DNA of 30,055 nt, taken from the IMG/VR virus record IMGVR_UViG_3300042549_000597, positions 1-30,055 of that record; one strand, given 5' to 3'. Shown piece after piece: positions 6,153 to 15,082 of this stretch. The position numbers were made by a program, and so were the translations under genes. Source of the DNA: a virus. The notes beneath the pieces were generated by a model. It saw only the letters and a list, made by a program, of their open reading frames with translations, was not told where the DNA came from and searched no databases. Within the stretch, counting starts at the first letter, position 1, and every line of letters starts with the position of its first letter.

Positions 6153-6328
6153 TTGATGATCCAGATGGCAGAAAAGATGGTTCCGGCCATCGCCACAATC
6201 ATGAGGCCAGCGGTCTTCATCATGATGGATTCGATGCGCTTGAGCCGCGCATTGATCTGCTCATAGCGGATGGCGCAGACTTCTTCGTGGGTGGACAGCC
6301 TAGCTTCCGTCGCGTTGATCGTGCTCAT
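6149..6328 (-). CDS. XhlA-like small membrane protein
   Basis: 59 residues starting MSTINATEARLSTHEEVCAI. A short coiled coil (RYEQINARLKRIESIMMK) and a single C-terminal membrane helix (AGLMIVAMAGTIFSAIWII) follow. This soluble coiled coil plus terminal helix layout resembles hemolysin XhlA-type holin partners in phage lysis cassettes. The ATG at 6328 is preferred; the frame is open upstream to 6394 but that part overlaps another gene and reads as non-homologous. It overlaps the upstream gene by 29 bp. Role in lysis is inferred from layout and neighbours. Confidence 0.6.
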   Translation of the reverse strand: MSTINATEARLSTHEEVCAIRYEQINARLKRIESIMMKTAGLMIVAMAGTIFSAIWIIK

Positions 6329-6452
6329 CTTTTGCTTTCTGCAACTGCTGGTTGATTGACTGTACGACAGGCGCAACCTCACCGTAGGGTGCAAGCATGA
6401 GTGCCCGGTTGATGACAGCCAGTTCTTGAGGGGTTAAGACAAGGGTGATCAT
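6300..6452 (-). CDS. Small conserved phage protein, 50 residues
   Basis: MITLVLTPQELAVINRALML, then APYGEVAPVVQSINQQL, then KAKDEHDQRDGS. This pattern (LTPQEL.VI..AL...PYGEV.P....I..Q) recurs in phages just downstream of tail genes as a hypothetical protein. The start codon overlaps the stop of the tailspike gene (ATGA). It has no membrane segment or recognisable catalytic motif. The stop falls inside the next gene. A compact helical fold is likely. Function unknown. Confidence 0.6.
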   Translation of the reverse strand: MITLVLTPQELAVINRALMLAPYGEVAPVVQSINQQLQKAKDEHDQRDGS

Positions 6453-7738
6453 AGATTGTAGTATGGTACTTTAACGTATCCAGTGCCAACAAAAATTTTC
6501 AAATAGCCCGCAACTTGTGCAGGAGTTGCGCCCGACGATCCAGCAGTAGCCGATGCAAACGAATAGGCGCTGGTGAACGCTATCGTGTCGTTAAAAATAA
6601 CGTCACCCGCATCACTAAACAACACCTTATCGTTTCCGCTGACTGAGTACACCAATCCGGGTATTGCGCCTACGCTGTCATGGCGCAGACGGTACAAAGA
6701 CGAACCGTCAAAGGCTATATTTTCGTTGTTTTTGATGCGGATGGCTGATGTGCTGTTGGTGGCACCACTCAAGTCAACGCCGACAGTGTAGGTGCCGTTG
6801 AACTGAGCACCCCAAGTGCCAGAACTTGACACCTGAAGGCCGACCACCATGTTGCCTTGCAGCGTAATGCCGTTGGTCAACTGGCCTTGCGTCAGGTCAA
6901 GGTTTGTAGGGGCGATTCGCAAGCCGTTAGAGACAGTGTTGATCGTGCCGCCCGCAACGCCTTTACCCACGGACACATCAATGCCGATACGGTTTAAGCC
7001 GGTGTCTGTGCCGTTAGCAAATATACCCGCCTCAATACTAACCAATCCCTTAGTTGGGTTAGCGACTTGAGTGAAGTCACGCGCTTCAGCCACAACACCC
7101 CATGTCGGACCAGTGCTGCGCTTGTTGCCTTGACCGTAGACGCCCACGTTTTCGCCATCGGCTGAGTAGTTGTCCACAATACCGACAATCGTCCACTCGA
7201 ACGATGTCTCAGTTGCGCCTGTGATGGTGCGTGCTGCAATGTTGGGGTTGACAAAGCCAACCGTGCCGCCCGAGACAGCCGAGGCGTCACGCAGTGTGTT
7301 GATGGAGGCTTTGGTGGCCGAGTCCAGCGCTCCGGCTGTGGGTGATGTGCCGTCCAACAACTGAAGGCGGGCGTTGACAGTGGTCGCCACGCCAGTGTCG
7401 GCAGGAGTGTAGCCGATCAGCGTAGCGCCGTTGCCAGCAGCCAGCACGGCCAGCGTGGGGCCGTTGGCACCGTTCACGTTGTCGGAGGTCCATATCTCCA
7501 CATCATCGGCGTCTTTGAGCACCATGAAGTAGCGGTTGTCGCCGCACCACACAGCCGCCTCGCCTCGGCTGTTCAGGATCACCGGGTTGGTGTTGGCCGT
7601 GCCGCCGTTGTAGTCGGTGAACGTGGCTTGGGGCGTGGTCGTGCCAGCAGCGTAGGTGAACAGCTTGCCGCCCACCAACGGGTTACCGTTGGCGTCGAAG
7701 AACTGCATTACTGGACTGGGGATGAGCGTAGTAGGCAT
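6449..7738 (-). CDS. Tailspike / tail fibre protein
   Basis: 429 residues. The N-terminus (MQFFDANGNPLVGGKLFTYAAGTTTPQ, then TDYNGGTANTNPVILNSRGEAAVWCG) is the virion-attachment domain shared by many podovirus tailspikes and fibres. A linker with IGYTPADTG follows. The rest is Gly/Thr/Ser/Val-rich beta sequence compatible with a trimeric beta-helix or fibre, and it ends in a short hydrophobic motif (GYVKVPYYNL) seen in other tail fibres. I see no identifiable depolymerase active site. It follows the ejection proteins in the late operon and probably binds the host surface. It is one of at least three candidate receptor-binding proteins in the window. Confidence 0.8.
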   Translation of the reverse strand: MPTTLIPSPVMQFFDANGNPLVGGKLFTYAAGTTTPQATFTDYNGGTANTNPVILNSRGEAAVWCGDNRYFMVLKDADDVEIWTSDNVNGANGPTLAVLAAGNGATLIGYTPADTGVATTVNARLQLLDGTSPTAGALDSATKASINTLRDASAVSGGTVGFVNPNIAARTITGATETSFEWTIVGIVDNYSADGENVGVYGQGNKRSTGPTWGVVAEARDFTQVANPTKGLVSIEAGIFANGTDTGLNRIGIDVSVGKGVAGGTINTVSNGLRIAPTNLDLTQGQLTNGITLQGNMVVGLQVSSSGTWGAQFNGTYTVGVDLSGATNSTSAIRIKNNENIAFDGSSLYRLRHDSVGAIPGLVYSVSGNDKVLFSDAGDVIFNDTIAFTSAYSFASATAGSSGATPAQVAGYLKIFVGTGYVKVPYYNL

Positions 7739-7752
7739 GATCGTGTTCCTGG

Positions 7753-10179
7753 TTACTTAGCGAGGGCGTTTTGGATTTCCTGCTCGGGCGTGAGCATGTT
7801 ACGCTGGAATGCGCGCGTCTTTGGACCCTGACCGCCGGTCTTGACTGGGCGTGCCTTGCGGAATTGTTCTTCCAGCATCTCCAAGTTGCTTTGCAACTTT
7901 TCGCGCTCCATCATAGCGGCTTGACGCAGGCGCAAGTCTTGCGAACGGGCAGCAATATCTGCCTGCATCTGAGCTTTTTGCTTAACCTTATCGATGGTTT
8001 CTTGCAACCAAACGCGGTCCATCATCTTAGTGGCCAAGGCTTTGTCACTCAGCGCCTTCATGCCTGGCACGGCCTCGGCTAAATCGACTTTGGTCTTCTC
8101 CCACGCAATCCGCTGCTCGGCACTCATCAAAGCAGGCGACTTGCCAGACGACAAAATGTCGGCCGCACCTGACAAACTCTTGCCGGTGCTTTCGATAATT
8201 TGAATGTCAGGCGTAGCGCCGCGCAGCGTTGTGTCTACAGGCACCAGTCTGCCGGTAACAGGGTCCAGCTCAAACGCTTGACCGCCGCGTGTGGGCCGGC
8301 GTGCAGCGGCTTCGGCCGCAGCTGCCTGCTGTTCGGCTTGCTGGCCCAACGTGCGAGACATTCCCGCCGCACGCTGACGTTCGGCGGCGAGTGTTTCCAT
8401 CGTACCGCCGTAGCCTAATTGCGGTGGTCCACCAGTCTCAGGCCCAACAAATGTTGCGCGAGGTGGGTACTGGTTAGGCTGCATTACAAAGTTGGGCGGC
8501 GTAAACGCTTGCTGCGAATAGTCGTAAGGCGCCAACGCGTTAATGGGTGTGTTTGGCTCAACAGGACGCAAACCGCTGGGGATGGGGCGGTAGTCTTGAG
8601 GTATAGCCCGCGAACGCTGATACCCCGGCGACGCCATGCGGCGAGCCATCAAAGCAGACGCAATATTGCCGCTTGCCGCGCCCGCCGCACCACCAACGAT
8701 TGCACCTGGCAAGCCAAACGGCGAACCAATAATCGCGCCCGCTGTACCGGCAGCGCCCGAGCGGGTGGCTTTCTCACGCCATGTTGGTTCACGAACTAAA
8801 CCACCTTGAGTTACTTCTGGAAAGTTAGCCGCCACGTTAGCTAATTTGGCCAATTTGCCAGACAGCGGTCTGCCTTCTGCGGCCAACGAAGCCAACGCTT
8901 GCGGATCCACTACGCCAGTGGCTAAGTTTGTTGCCCGTTCGTAATCATAGGTGCGCGCCAAAGCTGTGCGCGCATTACGGAAATCGGTGACCAGTCGTGG
9001 ATCGGTAATGCTGTTTTCAATCGCCGTTTCCAAAGCGTTGGCCACGCCCATGTTGATGTCGGCGCGCGCGATTGCTTCCGGCGATGGCGGATTAATTCCA
9101 GCCGACTGTTGGTTGTAGATCGCTTGCGCGTCGCGGCGTAGCTGGCGAATACTTTTAACGGTTGTCTCGCCGTTTGTGCCTGCTTGAAGTTGACCTTTAA
9201 TAGTGTCCAAAAAGTTATTGATTGCCGCCGCTTGCCCCGTGTCGCCAATCATTGGTGTAACGCGCAAACTGTCAATACGCCCCAACACCGATTCGTCGGC
9301 GGCTACTGTCGGCAGCGCCCGCACTTTGTCGTATGCACCGCTGATGCCAGGTGCGTTACGAGCTGTCTCAAAAGCCTTGGCGTCTAGCTTGGCAGTTTCG
9401 GGCAAACCCATGTCTTCGCGGGCAACTTTGGCTACCTGCGGTAAGTTAATTTTGGACAAATTACTTTGTAGACTTGTAGTGCCGATAGCCCCTGTACGGA
9501 TGCGGTTGGCAGTTGTGGGTTTGGAAATCGCTGGGTCCAGCGCAAGCCCTAACTCCAATGCATCTTTAGCCGCATCAATGCGCGGCGCGGCCAATTCGCT
9601 TTCTTTAACGCGTTGCGTCTGGATGCGTCGCTGACGCGCTTCAATTGGTGCTTTGACAACAGGAGCGACCTGCTGCACAGAAGGCCCGGCAAGCGTTGCC
9701 AAATTACCCATCATGTTTAAGGGCACGCCTTGCAAACCAGTGCGGGCAAGCATATTGCCAATTGCCTGTGTCTGCGCCTCGGACTCAGGGCTAACCTGCG
9801 GTTGAAAAAACTGCTGCACTTTGCGGCCTGTGGCTTCGCCAGCTTTGATACCCTGCTGTGTACCAAATTTACCGCTGGTCAACGCGCCGTAAATCTTTGC
9901 GCCTTCCACAATAGGCGCTGTAATTGCGCTGGTGCCCAGCGTAACGGCGGTTTCCAATGGCGCCAACAACTTGCCAAAAAAGCCAGATTCGGGGCGCTCG
10001 GGCGCGGCAGTGGGCGCAGGCGCAGCAACGCTGGAGCCTGGAATTTGGTCAACACGGGTGCCTGTGCGGCGCGGGGCGGGGATGCCATTTGATGTTGCCC
10101 GCAGATACGCATCTGGATCAAACGCGGCCGGAGGCGCAGACTGCTTTTGAGCAAGGTATTTGTCGGGATCAAAAGCCAT
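7753..10179 (-). CDS. Large internal virion / DNA ejection protein candidate
   Basis: 808 residues. It opens with a repeated FDPDxYL motif (residues 3-9 and 20-26), and a Pro/Ala-rich linker follows. Long helical stretches rich in Ala, Gln and Arg make up most of the protein. Near 475-510 lies a glycine-zipper-like hydrophobic segment (GAAGTAGAIIG, then GAIVGGAAGAASG), typical of membrane-inserting ejection proteins. The last part is again helical and charged. I see no lytic transglycosylase motif. Its place after the gp7-like protein and before the tailspike matches the gp7/gp20/gp16 ejection set of P22-like phages. The role is inferred from position, size and composition. Its ATG overlaps the preceding stop by one base. 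Confidence 0.68.
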   Translation of the reverse strand: MAFDPDKYLAQKQSAPPAAFDPDAYLRATSNGIPAPRRTGTRVDQIPGSSVAAPAPTAAPERPESGFFGKLLAPLETAVTLGTSAITAPIVEGAKIYGALTSGKFGTQQGIKAGEATGRKVQQFFQPQVSPESEAQTQAIGNMLARTGLQGVPLNMMGNLATLAGPSVQQVAPVVKAPIEARQRRIQTQRVKESELAAPRIDAAKDALELGLALDPAISKPTTANRIRTGAIGTTSLQSNLSKINLPQVAKVAREDMGLPETAKLDAKAFETARNAPGISGAYDKVRALPTVAADESVLGRIDSLRVTPMIGDTGQAAAINNFLDTIKGQLQAGTNGETTVKSIRQLRRDAQAIYNQQSAGINPPSPEAIARADINMGVANALETAIENSITDPRLVTDFRNARTALARTYDYERATNLATGVVDPQALASLAAEGRPLSGKLAKLANVAANFPEVTQGGLVREPTWREKATRSGAAGTAGAIIGSPFGLPGAIVGGAAGAASGNIASALMARRMASPGYQRSRAIPQDYRPIPSGLRPVEPNTPINALAPYDYSQQAFTPPNFVMQPNQYPPRATFVGPETGGPPQLGYGGTMETLAAERQRAAGMSRTLGQQAEQQAAAAEAAARRPTRGGQAFELDPVTGRLVPVDTTLRGATPDIQIIESTGKSLSGAADILSSGKSPALMSAEQRIAWEKTKVDLAEAVPGMKALSDKALATKMMDRVWLQETIDKVKQKAQMQADIAARSQDLRLRQAAMMEREKLQSNLEMLEEQFRKARPVKTGGQGPKTRAFQRNMLTPEQEIQNALAK

Positions 10180-11540
10180 TATCGCACTCCCAGCCGTTGT
10201 TTAATTTGCGCTGATCGGGGATCGTTAGGGTTGCTGTTTGCCCAATTAAGAGCTTCTTGATCTTGCGGCGCTAACTTAGGTGCGGCGGCTGCGGGAGCGC
10301 TGCCAGCTTTGTATGCGTAAGTTGAATCGTACGCTTCGCGCACGCGTGCTTGTGAAACACGAATTTCTTCAATCAAATCGTTAATCCCTTGCTGCACGTC
10401 CTTGATGTTTTGAGTACGGTCAAGCCCGCCAACAATTGATTTCTCAAGACGGCGGCCTTCTTCGTTAGATACGTTGCCCAACGCACCGCCAGTTTTAGAC
10501 GCTTCGCGCATATCTTGCAATGCTTGAAAACCACCTTTGGCAAAAATCTTATCGTACAGGGATTGAGCGCGACTGCCTTCACGCGATACGCTTGGCGTGC
10601 GTCCGTAAATGGGTCCGGTTATTTGGTTCAGCCCAGGGTCATCGCGGAGTTTTTCAAGTTCTTTAATGAATTGCTCAGATTTAGTCTCAAAACTTTTAAC
10701 CGACGCCGTTGCTTGCGGAAATGTCGCTTCGCGTTTTTGAATATCTTTTGGATTTAGCCCTGCTGCGGCTGGGCCACCGGGAATAGGCTCTAAATCGCCA
10801 GTCGGTGTGTAGCGATACCCAGCAGGCGCTTTAGGCATCTCGCCACCAGCACGAGGGGTGCCGCCGCCTGCGCTGCCACCAATAAACTTGACAGAAGCGG
10901 GGGTAAACGGTGTCATGCCAATAGCTTGCTCACGGCTTACGTACTGCGGCTTGCCATCTGGTCCTATGACAGCAACAGGCGCGCTAGGTGCAACTACTTG
11001 CGGACGCTCGGGCGGCTCAATATAACTCATTGTTCTGGGGTCAAATACCCGGTTACCGACCGTTTTAGGCAGCTGCGATTTCATCCACTCGGACATACCC
11101 ATCGCTTCGCGCTGGACGTATTGCTGAAATTGAGTAAGATCGTCTGGAACTTCAGCAAGCGCTTGGTCTAACGAACCGAATTGCGACAGCAGACCGCCAA
11201 CATCGGGGTCAGCATATTGCATCTTTACCACTTCACGGGCGGCTTCAGGCGTCGGCGCGCGAAGCAGCCGATCACGAAACATGCCTGTTTTTTGAGTAAC
11301 GACTTGATTGCGCCGCGCCGATTCTTGATCTTGAATAGCACCACGCGTTTTTTGCATTTCCAGTTCAGTCTGTCGCATTTGCATCTCAGCCTGCTGGCGG
11401 CGCAAGGCGTTCATGTCTTGCTCTTGAGCCATTTTCTGCTGATTCAGCGCGTTGACCCGCTGTTCTTCCTGACCTTGGGTAAACCCTTCGTAGAAGTTTG
11501 CAGGACCAGCCTGTCGCAAAAGATTGAAATTGACTGCCAT
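10179..11540 (-). CDS. Internal virion / ejection-type protein, coiled coil
   Basis: 453 residues. The N-terminus (NFNLLRQAGPANFYEGFTQGQEEQ) and the following long Gln/Glu/Met/Arg coiled coil (about residues 25-85) are typical of phage internal or ejection proteins. The middle is Pro/Gly-rich with APAGYRYTPTGDLEPIPGG, a segment common in such proteins. The C-terminal half contains LYDKIFAKGGFQALQDMREASKTGGALGNVSNEEG, again a recurring phage pattern. No catalytic residues identified. It lies between the gp7-like gene and the 808-residue protein and is probably injected into the host with them (inference). Confidence 0.68.
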   Translation of the reverse strand: MAVNFNLLRQAGPANFYEGFTQGQEEQRVNALNQQKMAQEQDMNALRRQQAEMQMRQTELEMQKTRGAIQDQESARRNQVVTQKTGMFRDRLLRAPTPEAAREVVKMQYADPDVGGLLSQFGSLDQALAEVPDDLTQFQQYVQREAMGMSEWMKSQLPKTVGNRVFDPRTMSYIEPPERPQVVAPSAPVAVIGPDGKPQYVSREQAIGMTPFTPASVKFIGGSAGGGTPRAGGEMPKAPAGYRYTPTGDLEPIPGGPAAAGLNPKDIQKREATFPQATASVKSFETKSEQFIKELEKLRDDPGLNQITGPIYGRTPSVSREGSRAQSLYDKIFAKGGFQALQDMREASKTGGALGNVSNEEGRRLEKSIVGGLDRTQNIKDVQQGINDLIEEIRVSQARVREAYDSTYAYKAGSAPAAAAPKLAPQDQEALNWANSNPNDPRSAQIKQRLGVR

Positions 11541-11549
11541 GATTAGTCC

Positions 11550-12248
11550 TTAAAGATACTGACCAAGGTCTTGATTGCCGTAGGCCAATCCAGAACCAAA
11601 TCCAGAACCGCCAAGACCTGTTTGGCTAAAAGCCGCTTGACCACCACCACCCAAATATCGGCCAAGGACGTTGCCGACTTGACCGTAAGAACTTGAACGT
11701 GCTTGTTGAGCAGCCAGCAACGCATTCGCGCCGACATCTGCCTGACCCATGCCAATGTTGCCAACGGCGTTTGCGTAATTGCCGCCTGCTGTGCCCATTT
11801 GGTTGGTCGCTGTCTGACCAATACCAGCAAGGGCCGCAGTCGTGTTGTACCGGCCTAGCGCGCGGTCATACGCATTTTGGTATTCCTGCGAGGCAAGCCC
11901 TTGGCCAAACCGTTGCAATGCGCCGCCGGTATTGCCGCTGATCAGACCACCGCGCATGGCAGCGCTGCGCTCCAGCGCTTTCTGACCTTGCTCAAGTCGG
12001 AACGCATAGCCAGGGTCTTCCATCAAGTTGACTTCGCCTGTAAAACCCGTGCCCATCTTTGCAAGCGCGTTGACACCGGCCTGACGGTAAGGTTCCTGCA
12101 ATTGAACCTGACGTTCAAATTGCTCACGCTGAAGATCGGCTGCTCGGTCTGCGGCAGACGCAGTGACGTCTGCCGCTCTTCCAGCAGCTTTTGCCGATTG
12201 ACGACCGCCAATCAGCGCGGCGGCGGCGGGAATAATGAGGTTCCACAT
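11550..12248 (-). CDS. P22 gp7-like DNA transfer (ejection) protein
   Basis: 232 residues. An Ala-rich hydrophobic N-terminus (NLIIPAAAALIGGRQSAKAAG) is followed by a helix with LQEPYRQAGVNALAKM. The family hallmark comes next: EDPGYAFRLEQGQKALERSAAMRGGLISGN, then GQGLASQEYQNAYDRAL. The C-terminus is Gly/Ser/Ala-rich and low complexity. Phage proteins with this PGYxFRLxQGxxALxRSAAxRGxLxSG block are annotated as DNA transfer or ejection proteins and would be released from the capsid during infection. An AAGGA ribosome binding site precedes the ATG, and the gene is followed by the two larger ejection candidates. Confidence 0.77.
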   Translation of the reverse strand: MWNLIIPAAAALIGGRQSAKAAGRAADVTASAADRAADLQREQFERQVQLQEPYRQAGVNALAKMGTGFTGEVNLMEDPGYAFRLEQGQKALERSAAMRGGLISGNTGGALQRFGQGLASQEYQNAYDRALGRYNTTAALAGIGQTATNQMGTAGGNYANAVGNIGMGQADVGANALLAAQQARSSSYGQVGNVLGRYLGGGGQAAFSQTGLGGSGFGSGLAYGNQDLGQYL

Positions 12249-12293
12249 ATTAAAAGTCCTTGTTTCAATTATCCGTTAAAACTGTTGGCACTG

Positions 12294-12659
12294 CTACCTC
12301 GAAATCGCCGTGATGGTGGGTGTGCCTGAATACGTGATGGTCAGGGCATCGCCGGGGGACAAACCGAACATACCGTAGTATGAACCTGTGTTGTACTTTG
12401 TACCAGTGCCGCGCTGAAACTCAACTTTGATGACGCCCCCGCCACTGATCATTATGTCGATGGGGCGCTCAGTCGTGTTGCCGTACACCAGCGGGGAGCC
12501 ACTCAGGGGCACAGGCGCTGGATCATTTGGCGGCACATAGTCAACGTCAGAGTTCAGCAGCGCCAGCAAATACCGATACCATTCCCGCGACATCAGGCCC
12601 GTCCGTTCATCAAAGAACGGAACCCTGTTCGATGGGATGTTGGTGTCGGCGTTAAGCAT
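12294..12659 (-). CDS. Small virion-associated protein, unknown
   Basis: 121 residues. It starts with a recurring podophage motif, NIPSNRVPFFDERTGLMSREWYRYL. A Pro-rich linker and a compact beta-rich domain follow (IDIMISGGGVIKVEFQRGTG, then GMFGLSPGDALTITYSGTPTITAI). It overlaps the gp10-like gene by 8 bp. In P22 this slot holds the tail needle gp26, but the protein is much shorter and lacks the long heptad coiled coil, so I do not call it a needle. It could be a tail-tip or fibre-attachment protein (inference). Confidence 0.62.
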   Translation of the reverse strand: MLNADTNIPSNRVPFFDERTGLMSREWYRYLLALLNSDVDYVPPNDPAPVPLSGSPLVYGNTTERPIDIMISGGGVIKVEFQRGTGTKYNTGSYYGMFGLSPGDALTITYSGTPTITAISR

Positions 12660-14169
12660 TTGTCGGCGATAGGATCAGTTCTGCGCCCATGATGGCGATC
12701 TTAACGGGGTCCGTACCTGACAACTCATACACCCGATCACGCAGCTTCATGGTCATGCCCAAGCGCCGCCAGAGCACTCGCTTGCCAGTTTGGCCCGTGG
12801 TGCCCATGTCCTTGCCGTGGTAGTTGCTCCAAGTGTGCCCACCATCGTCGGACCAGCGCAGCAGCACCACTGGCTGCGGGTTGACCGAAATGCCAGTTTC
12901 ATCAATCAGGAAGTCATACGACTCGGTGATGATGTCGTCCTCGTCCTCGGTCGCCAAAAACACCGGCTCACTAACAGGCGGCAGCGTAAAGCCTACCTCG
13001 CAGTCAAGCTGCATGGAGTGCTGCGCTGTGCGCTTGAGGTTGTTCGTACCCGTGGGCAAGGCACGCCACGAACGAATCCACTTCTGGATGCCGCCGTTGT
13101 CCGAGTAGACATCCAAGTCAAAGGCGTACAGGTTGCCGTTTTGGAAGTCGCCAACAGTCACCTCGCCGTTGAACACAGCGCGGCAGTTTGAACGGTGACG
13201 AATGAAGTTGTCGTTGGCCCAGCTACCGCGCTCATGCCACGCCTGTGTCGAGGCGTCATACACCCAAGTGGCGTTGGCCGATGGGAACGTCAGCACGTAG
13301 AAAGAATGGCCTTCTTGCTGGTACGTGTAGGCGATGGCGTCTGAGATGTTGTCGTACTGTGCGATAGCGTACTCAACTGCGTGCGTTGACACCCGCTGGC
13401 CGGTGTAGCCGTTGGCCCGGTAAACGATGCCCTTGCCTCGGGCGTCTGCGCCCAGCCAGAACAGCGAATTGTCCAGCTTGGCTACCGAGTACGTGGCAGC
13501 GCAGCCGATCTCGTTGAACGCGCCTTGGATGCGCTGGAACGGCACGCCCGGTGGCGGCAAACCTGCGTCATACCAAACCTCGACCGAGTTGCCGCCAAAC
13601 AGCCACAGTTCGTTGTGGTCGGCGATCAGCGACACCAGCCCGTCTGGGGAGCCTTCGGCGTTGGCAACGCTGGTCCCTTCAAGGGCCGTGCCATCGTAAG
13701 ACTCGGTGACCCAGAACTTTTGGCTGTTGGGTTCGTTGAAGATAAAGTACCCGTTGATGAACGTGACAACCTGCGCCCGAGGGAACGCCGAGTTCTCGAC
13801 ATAGGCATTCGTGACGGCGTTGTAGACGTAACTCGGGCCGTTGGCCGCAATAAACACTTGAGTGCCGTTGGATGCCATCGAAACAGGGCCAGTGTTGCCC
13901 ACAACGCCGATCAGCGTGGCGGCGTAGTTCTGGTCCACCTTGTACAACTCGTTGCCCGACACGACATACAGCCACTGGCCGTAGTCCAACAGGCCACGGA
14001 CTGGACCCGTGCCCACGGTAGCCAGCAGGCGCAATCCCGGCGCACGGTTTAAGAACGCCGGTTCCTTGCCACCCTCGGGAACAATCTCGGGGAACAAGTT
14101 GATCATGCGGTTGTCCGCAGCGTTGGTGCTGCGGGCAACGTAGCTGGACCCAAGGATCGGCGATTTCAT
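12652..14169 (-). CDS. P22 gp10-like packaged-DNA stabilisation / tail hub protein
   Basis: 505 residues (P22 gp10 is 472). It starts SPILGSSYVARSTNAADNRMINLFPEI, the hallmark N-terminus of this family, followed by PAFLNRAPGLRLL. Repeated beta-propeller-like segments follow, such as GLLDYGQWLYVVSGNELYKV, NGYFIFNEPNSQKFW and LWLFGGNSVEVWYDAG. The C-terminal part has a block conserved in these proteins, VVLLRWSDDGGHTWS, then GKRVLWRRLGM. In P22-type phages the protein plugs the portal after packaging and carries the tailspikes and needle. It overlaps the gp4-like gene by one base (TGATG), matching the P22 gene order 4 then 10. Confidence 0.88.
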   Translation of the reverse strand: MKSPILGSSYVARSTNAADNRMINLFPEIVPEGGKEPAFLNRAPGLRLLATVGTGPVRGLLDYGQWLYVVSGNELYKVDQNYAATLIGVVGNTGPVSMASNGTQVFIAANGPSYVYNAVTNAYVENSAFPRAQVVTFINGYFIFNEPNSQKFWVTESYDGTALEGTSVANAEGSPDGLVSLIADHNELWLFGGNSVEVWYDAGLPPPGVPFQRIQGAFNEIGCAATYSVAKLDNSLFWLGADARGKGIVYRANGYTGQRVSTHAVEYAIAQYDNISDAIAYTYQQEGHSFYVLTFPSANATWVYDASTQAWHERGSWANDNFIRHRSNCRAVFNGEVTVGDFQNGNLYAFDLDVYSDNGGIQKWIRSWRALPTGTNNLKRTAQHSMQLDCEVGFTLPPVSEPVFLATEDEDDIITESYDFLIDETGISVNPQPVVLLRWSDDGGHTWSNYHGKDMGTTGQTGKRVLWRRLGMTMKLRDRVYELSGTDPVKIAIMGAELILSPTNA

Positions 14170-14885
14170 CAGTAGTTACCGGCGTAGATGTTGAAGCGCT
14201 GGCGTGTCGCCACGATGGCGTACGGCATCGACATCACATCGTCAGGGTTGTTGATGCGCTTGAGATCGCGCTTGCTGGTCATGGCGATGCGCTGCACTTG
14301 TGGGCTTGGCTCAACGCCAAACTCGGGCGCAATCTCCATCGCCAAGTTGTAGGTGAACGCACGCAGGTAGCCCGGTGGGTAGTACAGCACCGTTGACAAA
14401 CCAGCCGGAATGTCCAGCTTTTGCACGGACACGAAGTGCCACTCCAAGTCCCGTGTGGGGCGTGGATAGACGTACATCTCAACGTCTGGAAACGTGTTGT
14501 TGACGAAGATAACCTGCGGATACGTCGAGGTCACGGTCTTGACCGCAATGCCGTTGTACTGCTGCTGGTTGATAAACTTGATGCCGAACGACACGTTCGT
14601 GCCGGGGTCACGGAAATACGTGGCGTCATCAAGCAACACGGGGCGCAGGCCAACAAAGTCGCCAGTAGGGCCAAGGGTGCGGGAGAGAAGACCTGCGGGC
14701 CAGGTGAAGATTTGATCTTGGGTGCAGAACACAGACAGACGTTCTGTGTTCCAACTGTCGATCATTTGGTTCATCGCCATCAAGGCATCTTGGGCGGTTT
14801 CGGCTGATGGCACTTCGCCTTCTGCGAGTACACCCAGCAATCGCAGTGCCCTGTTGATTTGATCGCCAGCGGTGTACGTTGCCAT
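14169..14885 (-). CDS. P22 gp4-like head-to-tail adaptor
   Basis: 238 residues. It starts TAGDQINRALRLLGVLAEGEVPSAETAQDAL, then NQMIDSWNTERL, the typical opening of gp4-like tail accessory factors that dock on the portal ring and seal packaged DNA. The rest contains FTWPAGLL, PVLLDDATYFRDPG and a beta region with VYPRPTRDLEW. A helical end (YNLAMEIAPEFGVEPSPQVQRIAMTSKRDLKRIN) fits the family. It is longer than P22 gp4 (166 residues), as in many environmental podoviruses. The P22 gp4 muramidase activity cannot be judged from this sequence. It follows the 62-residue gene with a one-base gap. Confidence 0.83.
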   Translation of the reverse strand: MATYTAGDQINRALRLLGVLAEGEVPSAETAQDALMAMNQMIDSWNTERLSVFCTQDQIFTWPAGLLSRTLGPTGDFVGLRPVLLDDATYFRDPGTNVSFGIKFINQQQYNGIAVKTVTSTYPQVIFVNNTFPDVEMYVYPRPTRDLEWHFVSVQKLDIPAGLSTVLYYPPGYLRAFTYNLAMEIAPEFGVEPSPQVQRIAMTSKRDLKRINNPDDVMSMPYAIVATRQRFNIYAGNY

Positions 14886-14886
14886 G

Positions 14887-15075
14887 TCAGACTCCTTCGG
14901 TTTCAGCCTTACGGGTGTATTTGCGCTTTACCACAAGCGTGTTAGCCGCTTCTTCAGGCTCTGAAGGCGTGTTGGGATTGTAGCGCACCCAGCCATTTTG
15001 TTCATCAAATTCGGCCTCGGCCTCCATCGATGCAATCTTGCGGCCATGAATTGGGTGTTGAAGGTAAATTTGCAT
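14887..15075 (-). CDS. Small head-region protein, 62 residues
   Basis: MQIYLQHPIHGRKIASMEAE, then FDEQNGWVRYNP, ending in a basic LVVKRKYTRKAETEGV. This short protein (IYLxHPxHGxKVA...EANGWVRY...) is a recurrent gene between coat and adaptor genes in phages of Pseudomonadota. The charged tail may bind DNA or other virion proteins (guess). The start codon lacks a visible Shine-Dalgarno sequence and lies only eight bases after a perfect 9-bp hairpin, so its translation may be controlled by that structure. Confidence 0.66.
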   Translation of the reverse strand: MQIYLQHPIHGRKIASMEAEAEFDEQNGWVRYNPNTPSEPEEAANTLVVKRKYTRKAETEGV

Positions 15076-15082
15076 ATTGAAG

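Noticed and set aside
12294-12659. Calling this gene a P22 gp26 tail needle by position
   Set aside because: It lacks the length and the heptad coiled coil of tail needles.
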